In this document: in pieces, positions 45,301 to 58,200 of the stretch
Layout of the letters: each line of letters begins with the position of its first letter
How positions within the stretch are numbered: the first letter of the stretch is position 1
Source of the DNA: Arcuatula senhousia
Taxonomy: Eukaryota > Mollusca > Bivalvia > Mytilida > Mytilidae
DNA: 64,000 nucleotides
Reading direction: 5' to 3'
Assembly: GCA_963971305.1 (NCBI GenBank)
Contig: OZ020305.1
Coordinates: 5,675,001 to 5,739,000 of the forward strand
Notes under the pieces: generated by a model
Told to the model about the DNA's origin: nothing
The model's database searches: none
What the model saw: only the letters and a program-made list of their open reading frames with translations
Translations under genes and position numbers: made by a program

Positions 45301-46112
45301 GAACTTGTATGCATGGCTTAGTTTGGGGAGCGGGAGTATCACTAGTGAGCATAAGCTAACAGATTTACTTATTCCGACAGTCATGACTGTTAATACCTAT
45401 TCGGTTATTCTATGGGTTTATGATATTAACATCCAAAATGTACTTCACACACCTATATACTATGAGTAGTAAGATGCTCCTTTTTACCTAACAGGCAGAC
45501 AGTTAACAGCTTATGATATCAAAACATACCAGAGTAGCTGATAGATATATAATAAACTTTGAAAATTACTTTGATGACTTCGAAGTGTAGAATATATAAT
45601 ACTCAATAAGTTGGCTGGTTTGTAGCTTCATTTAGACTCTCTCTCTCCAAATATATATAAATGTAAAAAATGTTAGTATGTAAGAGCTAAGCAGTCTAGT
45701 AAAAGGTCCCAGTCATATGTGTTATATAATGATATGATCAACAACCAGTAAATACTGGAAAAATCGGGGAAATTCTAGGCTTTCAAATAATCGACACCCC
45801 TTATAAAGGACTTTTAGTATTCACAGTTTAAGTTTAAACATATCTTATTTGTCAAATATACAAATTGGATTGTGCTCAAGAAAAACATATTTATTAAGTC
45901 CTCTACATAACATAGTTAAACAATACAAAGAATATATACAATTCACAGTGATACAATTTGAGCATGCTTGCAAGTTACATTTCTAAATAACTAGACAAAA
46001 GAGAAGTATAATTGCTGAAAAAGAATTAAAAAAAAGACTTTATATTTTGCATCACTTCAAATTGTGAACAGACTGAAGATCGGAAAGACAGAAAAAAGTG
46101 AAATTTGTGGAG
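45301..46112. other. 3' flank of the VWA7-like gene
   Basis: AT-rich DNA downstream of the minus-strand stop at 46113. It probably holds the 3' untranslated region of that gene; a possible reversed AATAAA is at 45890-45895. Nothing else is recognised. Confidence 0.45.
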
Positions 46113-46292
46113 CTAGCTTCGGCGTTGCGGTAGTTTATCTTCGTTTTGACGTTCTTCTGTTTTCTCCTTAAGGTTATTTAAACCTCTTCTCTTCAAAGTA
46201 TTATTCACAACTATTCCAATAATAATTGCAATAAATAAAATCCCCATTGTCGCTGAACCGATTATCACAGGCATTGAAACGTTATTGTTTTT
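46113..46292 (-). CDS. VWA7-like last exon: transmembrane anchor and tail
   Basis: A 60-codon exon after TTTATTTTAG. A hydrophobic helix of about 20 residues is followed by NNTLKRRG and a charged tail ending in TAG at 46113-46115. It predicts a type I orientation with a short cytoplasmic tail. Confidence 0.88.
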   Translation of the reverse strand, partial: KNNNVSMPVIIGSATMGILFIAIIIGIVVNNTLKRRGLNNLKEKTEERQNEDKLPQRRS

Positions 46293-49200
46293 CTAAAATA
46301 AAGTATATAAATTAAGCACAAAAAGTAGTTATTCTTGTATTGCAAAACGGTAGATACAAAGCGCACTATTTCATAGATCAGTGTTTAGATAATGACTTTT
46401 CCCAGCCTAAAGTTGAAAGGACTTGCCCCAAAATCCGAAAATGGTACTATTTAAGCTATTTAAGTTTGACCAATAAAAATTGTGTTGCTAACGTTCTATC
46501 CAACATCTGTAAATTCTAATGTACTGTTGTTGTTGTTGTTGTTGTTGTTTTTGTGGTTTAGGTTGAAAGCGTACAAATATTTTGTTTTACTATGAATTAA
46601 TAACACTCACATGAACTACAGTTACACTCTCGTCCTCCAAAGGTTCCGCTGATTCAACAAGTCTTCCATCAGACATGTCAAAGTTGCACTGTGACATAAA
46701 ACCATCAATATCTGATACAACCACGGCAACAATAGGCGTGCAACAATCAGAACTATCAAACAGAAACGAAAAACAAAAACATTGAGTCATAAGTGCAATA
46801 GACAAAATAACAAAAACGTATGTCCCAACAGTACGAAGATATAACAAAATTTTAAAATATACACCGTCTTAAACATTAAAACTTTTAAATCATGCACTCA
46901 AAGTTTAACACACCAAAGCTTTAAATTACCCGTTTAAATTTCAAAATTGTCTAAACCCTAAGGCTCTTCCTACCCCAGACATAGGTTGATCATCTTAGTA
47001 ATAATTTGGTTCCTCAGTTTGATATTTTTGGTTTAATGTTCTATGCTCTTCATAATCATATAGTGTTTGGCATTTTCAATATATTTGGTAGAGCGCCTCT
47101 GATGAGTCTTGAATAGACGAAACGCGCGTCAGGCGTAGCAAAATTTATTGTCTGGAACTTTGTTGTCATTTGTATTTCGAACACACGTGAAGGTTAGCAC
47201 TGCTGGTGGAGTTTTAATTCCCCGAGGTTAGCCCGCTCCGGCACCAACACTTTTGTGTTGGAGAACACACCAAAGCTTTAAATTACCCGTTTAAATTTCA
47301 AAATTGTCTAAACCCTAAGGCTCTTCCTACCCCAGACATAGGTTGATCATCTTAGTAATAATTTGGTTCCTCAGTTTGAGATATTTTTTGGTTTAATGTT
47401 CTATGCTCTTCATAATCATATAGTGTTTGGCATTTTCAATATATTTGGTAAAGCGCCTCTGATGAGTCTTGAATAGACGAAACGCGCGTCAGGCGTAGCA
47501 AAATTTATTGTCTGGAACTTTGTTGTCATTTGTATTTCGAACACACGTGAAGGTTAGCACTGCTGGTGGAGTTTTAATTCCCCGAGGTTAGCCCGCTCCG
47601 GCACCAACACTTTTGTGTTGGAGAACACACCAAAGCTTTAAATTACCCGTTTAAATTTCAAAATTGTCTAAACCCTAAGGCTCTTCCTACCCCAGACATA
47701 GGTTGATCATCTTAGTAATAATTTGGTTCCTCAGTTTGATATTTTTGGTTTAATGTTCTATGCTCTTCATAATCATATAGTGTTTGGCATTTTCAATATA
47801 TTTGGTAGAGCGCCTCTGATGAGTCTTGAATAGACGAAACGCGCGTCAGGCGTAGCAAAATTTATTGTCTGGAACTTTGTTGTCATTTGTATTTAACACC
47901 AAACATTTAAAATCATACACTCAAACTTAAAACAAACACAAATATTTGGTTTTATGCTAATTATTTGATATTTCTTTTATAATCTTAAAATTTGGGCACA
48001 TTTTGGAACCAAATATTGCAAAACAACTGTGGTGGCCTACCTTTTTTCGTTTCAAATAAACAATAGCAACATAATTTGCTTTTAAGGCCATAAAACATTC
48101 TTTTCTAGCAAAATGTACTTCTCTACTTTCTACATGAGATAACTTCTCATATGTACACTTAATTTATTACCATTATCTAAATTTATGTAAATTTTAAAAC
48201 CTAAGGCCAGGATTGACTCCCTCCATCGTAGTTTTACCCTTAGCTATATTTATTTGGATTTCGTTTGATTTGAGGCATTTTAAACATCTTTAAATGTGGA
48301 TTTCCTATATTTGGGTTCTGGTGCTGCTGATGAGGAATAAGTTTCCAAAATGGCCATACAGCTCATAAAAAATAATTGCAGCTGGAGTTATCATATGTGT
48401 TGTGGTCTCATGTTCATTCACTCCATATCCTTTCATAAATTATTTAATACTTCTCGTTCAACTACCTAAGATTTGCCTTAATAGGTCCTTCTTGAATCTC
48501 TGTAAAGTTTTCAATGCGCAGGTCATCACTGAGGGCTCCAAACAATGAAATTGACTGTAATATTGTGCTTTTGAACGATATATTTATCCCAGCATTCCAA
48601 TGATAGTCAGAACAATTCGCAGTATTAAGAGAAGGTGTGTCACACTTTCCGTTGATATTGAATTTGCTGCATGTCGGCCTTTCTATATCTGTAACCTAAA
48701 TTAAAACTTCATTTTAGGGCACTAATATTCAATCTTGAGTTCGCGTTGTTGATTTCGTGTTTTTATATTTGTGTTTCTTCGTGCTGTTCTCGTTCACGCT
48801 TAATGGTTTTGTAGTTGCTCTTTTGTACTTTTGATATTCGAATTGTGCCTCTTTGCTTCTTTTAACCTAAATCAATCTTACTTTTCTATTTAACAAGTAG
48901 ACTACAGAAGTATATGATGTGTTTCCTCCCTAGGATTAATTTCTAAAAAAGGGTAACGGTATTGAAATTAAAACTTTCAAAAGTCGCAATTGCAATTCGA
49001 TGTTTCGAGAAGGATTTTCATTGAGGCAATTTGTTTGTTATATATATATCATATCATGATACCACTTTGTGTATCATTCGACTGTTAACATCTTCCACCT
49101 TGTTACATATCTCACAAAGAATCCGTTTTAAAATTAATGAGATACTTGCCCTTCATTTCTTAAGATTTGTGTCCTTAGGTACTTACAACCAACGTCTCCT

Positions 49201-52200
49201 TAATCACTTGTTGTAGTTCATTTGAAGGTTCCAGAAATAACTTTACTTCATATGAACTGCATTTAATAACAAACCAAAATCAAAATTAAATATATAGATA
49301 GAAATACAATAAATAATTGGCAATACGAATTTTAAAGTGAAAGTGCATCGCAAAAGTTATCGATGGATTGCAACAAAAAGCAGTAGAAGAAGCAATAGTG
49401 GGGTTAAAAGGCCTGTAAAAGTGAGATCCAACACTGTGAACACATATATTTTATTTGTAAGCAAAGGTATACCATTTGTACGAATAATGCTAATCTAATC
49501 AAGAGGCTCCCCGGAGCCTAAATTACTCGCATGACTTTAGAAATATTAGAAATAAATTCCCTTTTCACGATCCATTTCAAAATTCTTTTTTTAAAGCCGT
49601 AAGTTTGATAAGGGGTCATCTGACAACATAAAGCAACTCCATGCATTGAGGTGTAGAGTTCAATTAGCTGAACATTTTAGCAATCAATGGGTTTTTAATG
49701 TTTTTTTTCAGTTTGTTAGCTGTAAGACTTAACAGTTAGTTTGACATTTTGTCATTAATTAAATACTTCCATCATATTGAGTTTTTGAATGTCTTAAATA
49801 ACTATGATATTTTGTAATTAATTTTTTTCACTGGCTTTTACGGTTTGCAATACAGAGGGAAAATGAAGTGAAAATGGTCAATTTGTATACTCTAAGAAAA
49901 TCCTATACTTTGTAAGGTCCAACAACTTTTTTGAATCTTGATGAGCTTAACAATATGCAAGTTATTTTTTTCAAATTTTCAAAAAATGAGCTAAAATATG
50001 TATAAAATTTGAAACAAATCAGGAAAAAGGGCATTAACTCCTATTTTCCGACTTGTGTTCGCGTTTTTGATTTATGGTCCGTTGAATTTGTGTTTTGTGT
50101 TTCCTCGTGCTGTTCTTGTTCATGTTTATGTTCATGTCTTGTCGTTGCCCTTTCGGACTTTTTACGCTCGAATATTGGTTCCTCTTTGCTTCTTCTTACA
50201 TGAAGTCTTTAAAATTTTCGGGCAGGTAGACCTTGAGGCTCTTTTTACTTTTACCTTTTGATATCGGTGACGGTTTTTGAGTTATTTGCGAAAAACTGCA
50301 ATTTACAACGATGTTCTATTTTTAGCCATGGCGGCCTCGTCTTTTACGAATCAAAAATCCAAACAATAGTTTTGTAGCATATATGTCAACAGATAACTGT
50401 ATCAAGTTTGGTTGCGATTGGACTTATGGTGTCAGAGGTGATAACGTTTGAAAAAAAAATTATGGACGGCCGAAAAACGCAAAGTGATACTAATGGGTCA
50501 AGTGAGCTAAATGGTTAAGACAAAATCAAAAGCAAAACACAATATTATATTGGTTCTTATTTTATATTCATATAAAAATCTTTATCGTGATTCGCTAAGA
50601 CGCGGTCACGTGAAATGGATATTGAAATGAATCAGTTGTGATACGTAAAAGAAGCAAAGGTGTACCAAAGGGGTAATCAGTATTATAAAACCGTGAAGAC
50701 AAAGACAAAACTGGCAGACAAAAAATCATCACAACAAAACAAACCACATAACAACATAAAACACACACACATAACAACAAAACCGCATTCAGCAACGCGA
50801 ACTCAAGTCGAAACGAGAGTGAACTCAGGTGCTCCAGAAGAGTAAGCAGTTCCTGCTTGCTATAGCACACCCGTCACGTTGCCAAAGATCGATTAAGTGT
50901 TGGTCAAATCCGGAAAGGATGACATTACAAAACTCTATGTCAAACCAACATCTGTGCTCATCTGAGAGATAGAAATCCCGTATTTGCATACAAGCACATG
51001 ATGTCGTCCGTAAAATTTCTTGAGTGATGACAACAACCTGGGAGCAACGTACCCCTGTGTTAACAATTTGCTTGTCAGCCGTGTAGCTCTATCAAGGAAG
51101 TCGTTGTACTCCCCACATGCTCTGGAATAACGAATCAATTGTGATACGTAAACTCAATATGCTGGAGCGGACGGAATGTTGCTACACAGAAAGGGAAAGT
51201 TAACTATTGGAAAGTTGAAGTCATCACGTTTGTCATAGAGCCTTGTACAAAGCCTTTCTTGTGTGTCAATTTCGAGAAATAGATCCAAATATGAAGCAGA
51301 CCTCCTAGAATCTGTAGTGTCCTTTACCTCAAGTTCCTTCGGATATATGAGATGTAAATAGTCACCAAATAGAGGATTGTTTAGTGAAAGGACATCATCA
51401 ATATAACCAAATGTGAGATTGAAGGATAAAGCAAGTTTGCGGTCCTTTTTGTCTAAAAGTGATTGTAAGAAGTCTGCTTCATATGAATGAAGAAACAAAT
51501 CGGCAAGCAATGGTGCATAATTTGTGCCCATTGGGATACCTATTGTTTGCTGAAAAACACGTCCACCAAACTGTACAAATATGTTGTCGATTAGAAAGTT
51601 GAGCATTTCTATTATTTGATCTTCTGTAAATTTGTTTTTCTTGCTAGACTCTTGGATGACAAAGTAAGTCTTTTTATAACCGACTACCAAATACTTGTAC
51701 CTGCGTTTTCCATTCTTTTTGATAAAGCTACGTTCAATCAGCTGTGCCAAACGAGATTTTAATTGTGAATGTGGAATTGAAGTATATAATGTAGAGAAAT
51801 CAAACGTTTTAATGCTATTACATGATGAAAATGACTTAGAATGGAGATTTTCCATCAGTTCTTTAGAATTTTTTAGAATCCACATTTGATTTACGCCATT
51901 TCTAGAGTAACAACAATCGAAATACTTTTGAAGGCTTGACTTTATTGCCGTCAATATTGATGTTAACAAAACTGAAAGAGGCTTAGTTGTACATTTGGAT
52001 GACCCAGCAATAAATCGTTGCTTGTATGGAGTTTTATGTAACTTTGGAATCCAATACAAGGATGGAACGTCATCGTTCTTTTTGTCAACAGAAATGCCAA
52101 AGGAAGAAATTACAGAATTATGATTGTTGATTATTTCCTCCTTTGACAGTGTTGTTGCTGTATATGTGGTGCTTTTGCTAGTACAACCAACCCCTAATTC

Positions 52201-55200
52201 AGCTGTTAAACAATCAATATAGTGTCTTTTGCAAACGAAAATGATGTGGTTAGGCGCTTTATCAGCAGGTACGACAACATATTTGTCATGTAAGGTGGAC
52301 AATGTCTTCGCAACATCAGGGTTGTTGAAAATAGATGTTGCCTTGGTGCTCATCGAGCCTTTCAAAGAGTTAATCCTTTTCAAAACCAACGACCTCACAG
52401 ACTTTACCCACTCAGAAAGAACGTCGCTTTCTTTTTCATGTTCTTTTTTTGCCCATTTTCTGGCATAGTCTTCAACTGAATCCATAATAGTTTTGAAATT
52501 ATGGTTCCAGTTGATTGCTCTAGGCTCACGATATTTTGGTCCTTTGGCCAAAACATCGCGGAGTTGGTCATTTTCCACTATGTTGAGGTCCCCGGTAATG
52601 ACGTGGCCAGAGGGACTATATTTGAATGGGGATTTGTCACAAGAACACTCTGGTGGTTTTGCCTTGAGGTCGTTGATTTGGTAATCCCGCAAAACTTGTT
52701 TGTAGCTAAATACCTTAGGTGCAATGGTGGAAGAATAGGAATAAGAAATGACGGGAACACTTTTGTCTTTGAAATAAGGAGGGATATGTTCTGTAACAGA
52801 TTTATGGTGTAAAATGTTTCCTAAATTTATGGCATCCAGACCTTTGTTTAAAAATGGAAGAGAAATGAAAGAGCGATTGTCCTTGTTGTTTTCGTGTGGA
52901 ACACCGACTGGTTTGAATAATCGGTTGTATCCAATGTCAAGAACAATGGCTGTAAACTCTATTACCCAGATCGGGTGAAATATGCTACACAAAATGAGAA
53001 AGTTGACGATCGGAAGTGTTCAAGTCATCACTGAAGTCATGTAATTAAGTTGAATTGGACTTCGAATATATATGAAGCCATCCTGTGATGATGGTATGAC
53101 TTAAGACTGTCATTCCATCGGTATGTTATTACCCAATTACATCTTCTGAACCAATCATTTCGTGTAAATGTGTTGACAATTAAGTTATACCGTGAAAAGC
53201 ACTTACAACAATCCCACGTTTTCTTTTGGTTCAATGATAAAAGTCCCGTTAACTGTGTCGTCTGCCGCTACGTCATGCTTGGACGAATTTGGCGATACAA
53301 TGAACGAGTGATCGTCTGTGAGGGTAACTTTAAATGTTTCATTTGAAGTTCCTGTGTTTCTAATTTGATAAGAGATTTGTCGCCTCTTCCGAACAGGAAT
53401 ATCATCTTATGAAAAATAAAGAAGAAAAGAAGTAAATTTGCCAATGTGCACGTCCGAAAAATCGATATCAGTTGACCCAAAACGACTATAATACAAACAA
53501 ACGCACGACAAGCATTCATTGAATGCATTTTTTGGTCGTCTGTTTGTTACAAAATATTCTTTAACAACAAAAAAATAATAGAGAACTACATGTTATAATT
53601 TGAATAATATTGGACATTGTAAAAACGTGCACTAAATCATCTATACTTTTCAGCTGCGCTTGAGAATATTACTTACAATAGTGGAAGAAATTCCTGAAAT
53701 TAAAAAGTCTCGTGCCAGAACCTCAAGTTGATCTAGAAGGGGAGATACCCGGTAGTTCATATTTTTTGTTACACATTAACATCTGCCATAAGGCCAACAC
53801 TACATTTTTTATGCGAACTTACATATATATATTCACAGGTACACATCTAAAAGTTTGAAATCTCCTAACTGCCTACGAGCACATGTTGCCATTCGGGTTT
53901 TCGTTTTAGTAAGACCGACAACCAAGGAGCAACATTGCTTTGTGCTAGCATTTTTCGTTTCGGACATGACGCTTTATCGACGTAATTATGATATTCCAGA
54001 AGTTCTGGAAAATGATATTTTCTGCTTTTTATGATAGAAGTTGAGAAATAGAAATGTGTAGATATTCTGTTGTTTTTCCTTGATACTGCTATTTTCAAAT
54101 CTGCTAAAATACCTGAAATAGATTCTACCCATAGCTCCACACTTGGTAGTAATCTGTTTCAATTCGTCTGTAGACAGTAAACATATCTTTATCCGTTGCT
54201 CTGATTTTAATTTGAAAAATCTGCAAAAATTCCAATTATATTTTTGAACTGATTCAGTAAAAATATTATGGAAGTCCTATTTCTGAGGCAATTGAATGAA
54301 ACATGCAACAATATAATTATATTAAAAAAACAACGATATAAATTTGCAAAGGTTGCAAAATTTTGTTTTGACTGCTCAGGTATTAGCGCAAACGTTACAC
54401 TAATGAACAAAACAAGTACAAATGTGGAAAGAAATGTACATGAACAATATTTGACGGAAGTTTCTTGTTTTATTTTCAGTCGATAGACATATTGGTGTGT
54501 AAGTGGAACATAAAAATTGTCATCGATATGATTTTAAGTAAATTTTACTGAGCGTGGAATGCCTTACATACCATATTCGGTATCACAATGTTCGCAATGC
54601 ATAAAATATCGAAATCCATGTCGACGTTCTCGGTGGAATGATTTGATATAGAGTTGCCTTGATTATCGACTAGTATCAATTCATTACATGATCCATTTTC
54701 AAGATTGGAGATTGAGGCATAAAAGGTATAGTTACCACCTAAAATAAAGCACAAAAGGTAATATAAGATTCAATTAGATTGAGTTCGCGTTGTTGATTTC
54801 CTTTCTGTTGATTTTGTGTTTTGTGTTTCTTCGTGCTGTTCTTGTTCGTGTTTACCGGTTTCGTCGTTGCCCTTTCGGACTTTTGGCACTCGAATGCCCC
54901 ATTGTTGCCTCTTTGTCTCTCTCAAAGTACATGGCATTAAATTAGTTAGACTCCACCCTGCTATTTCAAATTTACTGTCTTTATTGAAATGTTTTCTTGT
55001 CAAAAGTAGAATTTCAAAATCATGTATTACGATAGATTTAACCAATCAATGTCATCTTCGTGGTGCTGATTTTTTGATTCAGTAAACCTTATTTCACGCA
55101 GACACCCGGTTATATCTGTTTTGGCCCGTAGGTCAGTCATATTACATGTACATTTTCTGGGAGAAATCTACAAAGAATGATAACATTTTTTAATCGTGTA

Positions 55201-58200
55201 AATTTTAAACGAAACTGCATGGTTTTCTCATAGACAAGCTTTTACGGTAAAGAAAACATTCATATATTTGATTATCACATAAACAAATGTTACACACCAA
55301 GTATCGATTAAAATATCTTATACTAATTAAGGCAATTTTATTTTTAAAACATCTATTTCTTCATTATCAAAACCCAAACCTTTTGCAAACTAACCAATTA
55401 AAGGCGATCCACTAAGACTTGTAAGAGATCCATCTATAGCCCTTTGGCGCATTATTCCTTCCACAACAATTGAACTTTGAACTGTGACATTGACTTTGAA
55501 CTGAGTTCTTATATTTTTACGTAAGTAGTAAGTAGATGGTGGAAGTCTCTGCAAATAAGGAAAGCAAAAAAAATAATCTTGCAAGAATTTATTTGCAAGG
55601 TAATTTTAAAACTACATTTCTGTTTTCACAAGATTCTCTTTGAATTTATGTATATTCCAAATAATGTTTCAAACTGGCGAAAGAAAGAGGTACATACATA
55701 TACATGTAAATAGAGTTAACTACAAAATTATTGAACTGAGATGATCAATCTCAAATAAGAAAAGGAGAAAAATACAACTAAAAGGTACGACTTAACTAAG
55801 AAACGATGCAAGTCAAAAATAATCTTGAAAAGTCATTCGCCATGTTACACCAAGTATTAAAATGTGTGTCGAAGGTGTCAAGTAATTTTGTAATGCCCTT
55901 CATGTATATGAGTGGCGGTTCATGATATTTATATAGCAATACTTTTTTCTATCATGATATTTCTCGCTTGTATCACGATACTAACAAGAAGTATAATGAT
56001 ACTTTGTAGAAGTATAACGATACTTGTTAAAAGTATCACGATACTTGTTAAATTATCATGATACTTCTTGAAAGTATAATGATACTTTTCGTTAGTATCG
56101 TGATACTTCTTAAAAGTATAACGATACTTTACAGAATTATAATGATACTTGTATGAATCATCACGATACAACGGAGAATCAGATAATTGCTTTAAGCTCA
56201 AAGACTTTACTTTAAGTTCAAAGACTTTACTCGCAGTTATCATTATATTTGTAGAAATATTATGATACTTGTTTAAAGCATCGTGATACTTCTTGAAAGT
56301 ATAACGATACTTATCGTAGGTATCGTAATACTTCTTGAAAGTTAAAAGTATCATGATACTTCTTAAATTATAATGATACTTCTTAAAGTATAATAATACT
56401 TCTTGCTTGTATCGTGATACTTCTTAAAAGTATAACGATACTTGTTTAAAGTATCACGTTTCAAGAAATATCATGATACTTTTAACAAGCATCGTTATAC
56501 TTTCAAGAAGTATCACGATACCTACGATAAGTATCGTTATACTTTCAAGAACTAACGATAAATATCGTTATACTTTCAAAAAGTATCTCATTATACTTTC
56601 AAGAAGTAACATGATACTTTAAACAAGTATCATTATACTATCTACAAATATAATGATAACTGCGAGTAAAGTCTTTGAACTTAAAGCAATTATCTGATTC
56701 TCCGTTGTATCGTGATGATTCATACAAGTATCATGATACTTCTGTAAAGTATCGTTATACTTTCAACAAGTATCACGATACTAACGAAAAGTATCATTAT
56801 ACTTCCAAAAAGTATCATGATAATTTAACAAGTATCGTGATACTTTTAACAAGTATCGTTATACTTCTACAAAGTATCATTATACTTCTTGTTAGTATCG
56901 TGATACAAGCGAGAAATATCATGATAGAAAAAAGTATCTATATAAATATCCTTATTGTGACATGAACCGCCACTCATACATGTATCTTTCGATGAGTAAC
57001 TTATTTAAAGCACCATTTGAATCAAAATAATTGGAAGATAAACAGTTTGATTACTTTTCTTAATATTGTCTTACTCTGAGAGAGAAAATTATTTCGTTGT
57101 TTGATATAATCCTTTCTCCTATATCAGAAGGGAACACAAGTTCGGTTTCTGCAAATAAATGAAATGAATCATTATTTTTATTTTCAATGAATATCAATGT
57201 GTATTGTGCGATTTGCCTTTTTCTAATTAGCATGAACGAAAGGGGATTTAGTTAATTTTATTTTGTTTTTATTTTATTTTTATTGTTTTTGTAATTAGAT
57301 TTGTTTATTGTTGTTTCTAACAAGAACTTTCTTTTTATACTTCACTCCTTACTTTATTTAACAAGTTTTTTTTAAACCAGCAGTTATTATAGTATTACAT
57401 TTAGTTTGACTACTTATTACTAAAAAGGTGGAGAATTTCCCTAACAAGAGACTCCCAGGAGCCTGAATCGCTCACCTGGTCTTGATGTCAACCCTTTGAA
57501 GACTTTTGTATAGCTAAATGAGCTGAATGTTTAAGCAATAAAAAAGCTTTTCTCTATCTGCAATAGTTTTCATTCCAAAGCAAAAAACACAATTTTTCAC
57601 CTTTAAAGGGCCATAACCCCTTAAAGGGGTCATCTGACAACTTCGAACCTAAGGAGACTTTTGTAGTGCTAATTAAACTGAACTTTTAAGCAAGCAACAT
57701 CTTTTCTCTATCTGCAATAGTTTTCTTTCTATAGGCCAAAAATACTATTTTTTGCCTTTAAGGGGCTGTAACCCCTATAAGGAGTCATCTGACAACTTCA
57801 ACCCTTTGAAGACTTTTGTTGAGCTATATGAGCTGAACGTTTCAGCAAGCAACAGCTTTTCTCTATCTGCAATAGTTTTCATTATATAGTCCAAAAACAC
57901 TATTTTTGCCTTTAAAGGGCCGTAACCCCTATAAGGGATAATCTGACAACTTTGACCCTATGAAGACTTTTGTAGAGCTAAATGAGCTGAACATTTAAGT
58001 AAGCTGTTAGCAACAGCTTTTCTCTATCTGCAATAGTTTTCATTCTATAGGCCAAAAACTATATTTTTGCCTTTAAGGGGCCATAACCCCTATAAGGGGT
58101 CATTTGACAACTTCGACCCTATGGAGACCTTAGTAGAGCTAAATAAGCTGAACATATAAGCAAGCAACAACTTTTCTCTATCTGCAATAGTTTTCATTCT

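Larger units (their letters stand above)
46907..47896 (+). mobile_element. Family A retrozyme: 357-360 bp tandem repeat with hammerheads
   Basis: About 2.75 nearly identical units; CACCAAAGCTTTAAATTACC starts at 46911, 47268 and 47628. Each unit carries one type I hammerhead (47093, 47453 and 47810). There is no coding capacity. Tandem units of a few hundred bp with one hammerhead each, giving circular RNA, are the established structure of metazoan retrozymes. The flanks share an AAATCATRCACTCAAA sequence on both sides, which may mark the insertion. It lies in the intron between the exons at 48466-48695 and 46611-46752, on the opposite strand. Confidence 0.88.

Noticed and set aside
50940..50985. 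GATGAG near the Penelope 3' end as a hammerhead
   Set aside because: The minus strand reads CAGATGAGC without a CTGATGA core and without a following GAA in a stem context.
55929..56965. Mirrored open frames rich in YHDTYDKYRYTFKK peptides
   Set aside because: They are translations of the AAGTATC dyad repeat and occur on both arms of the palindrome.
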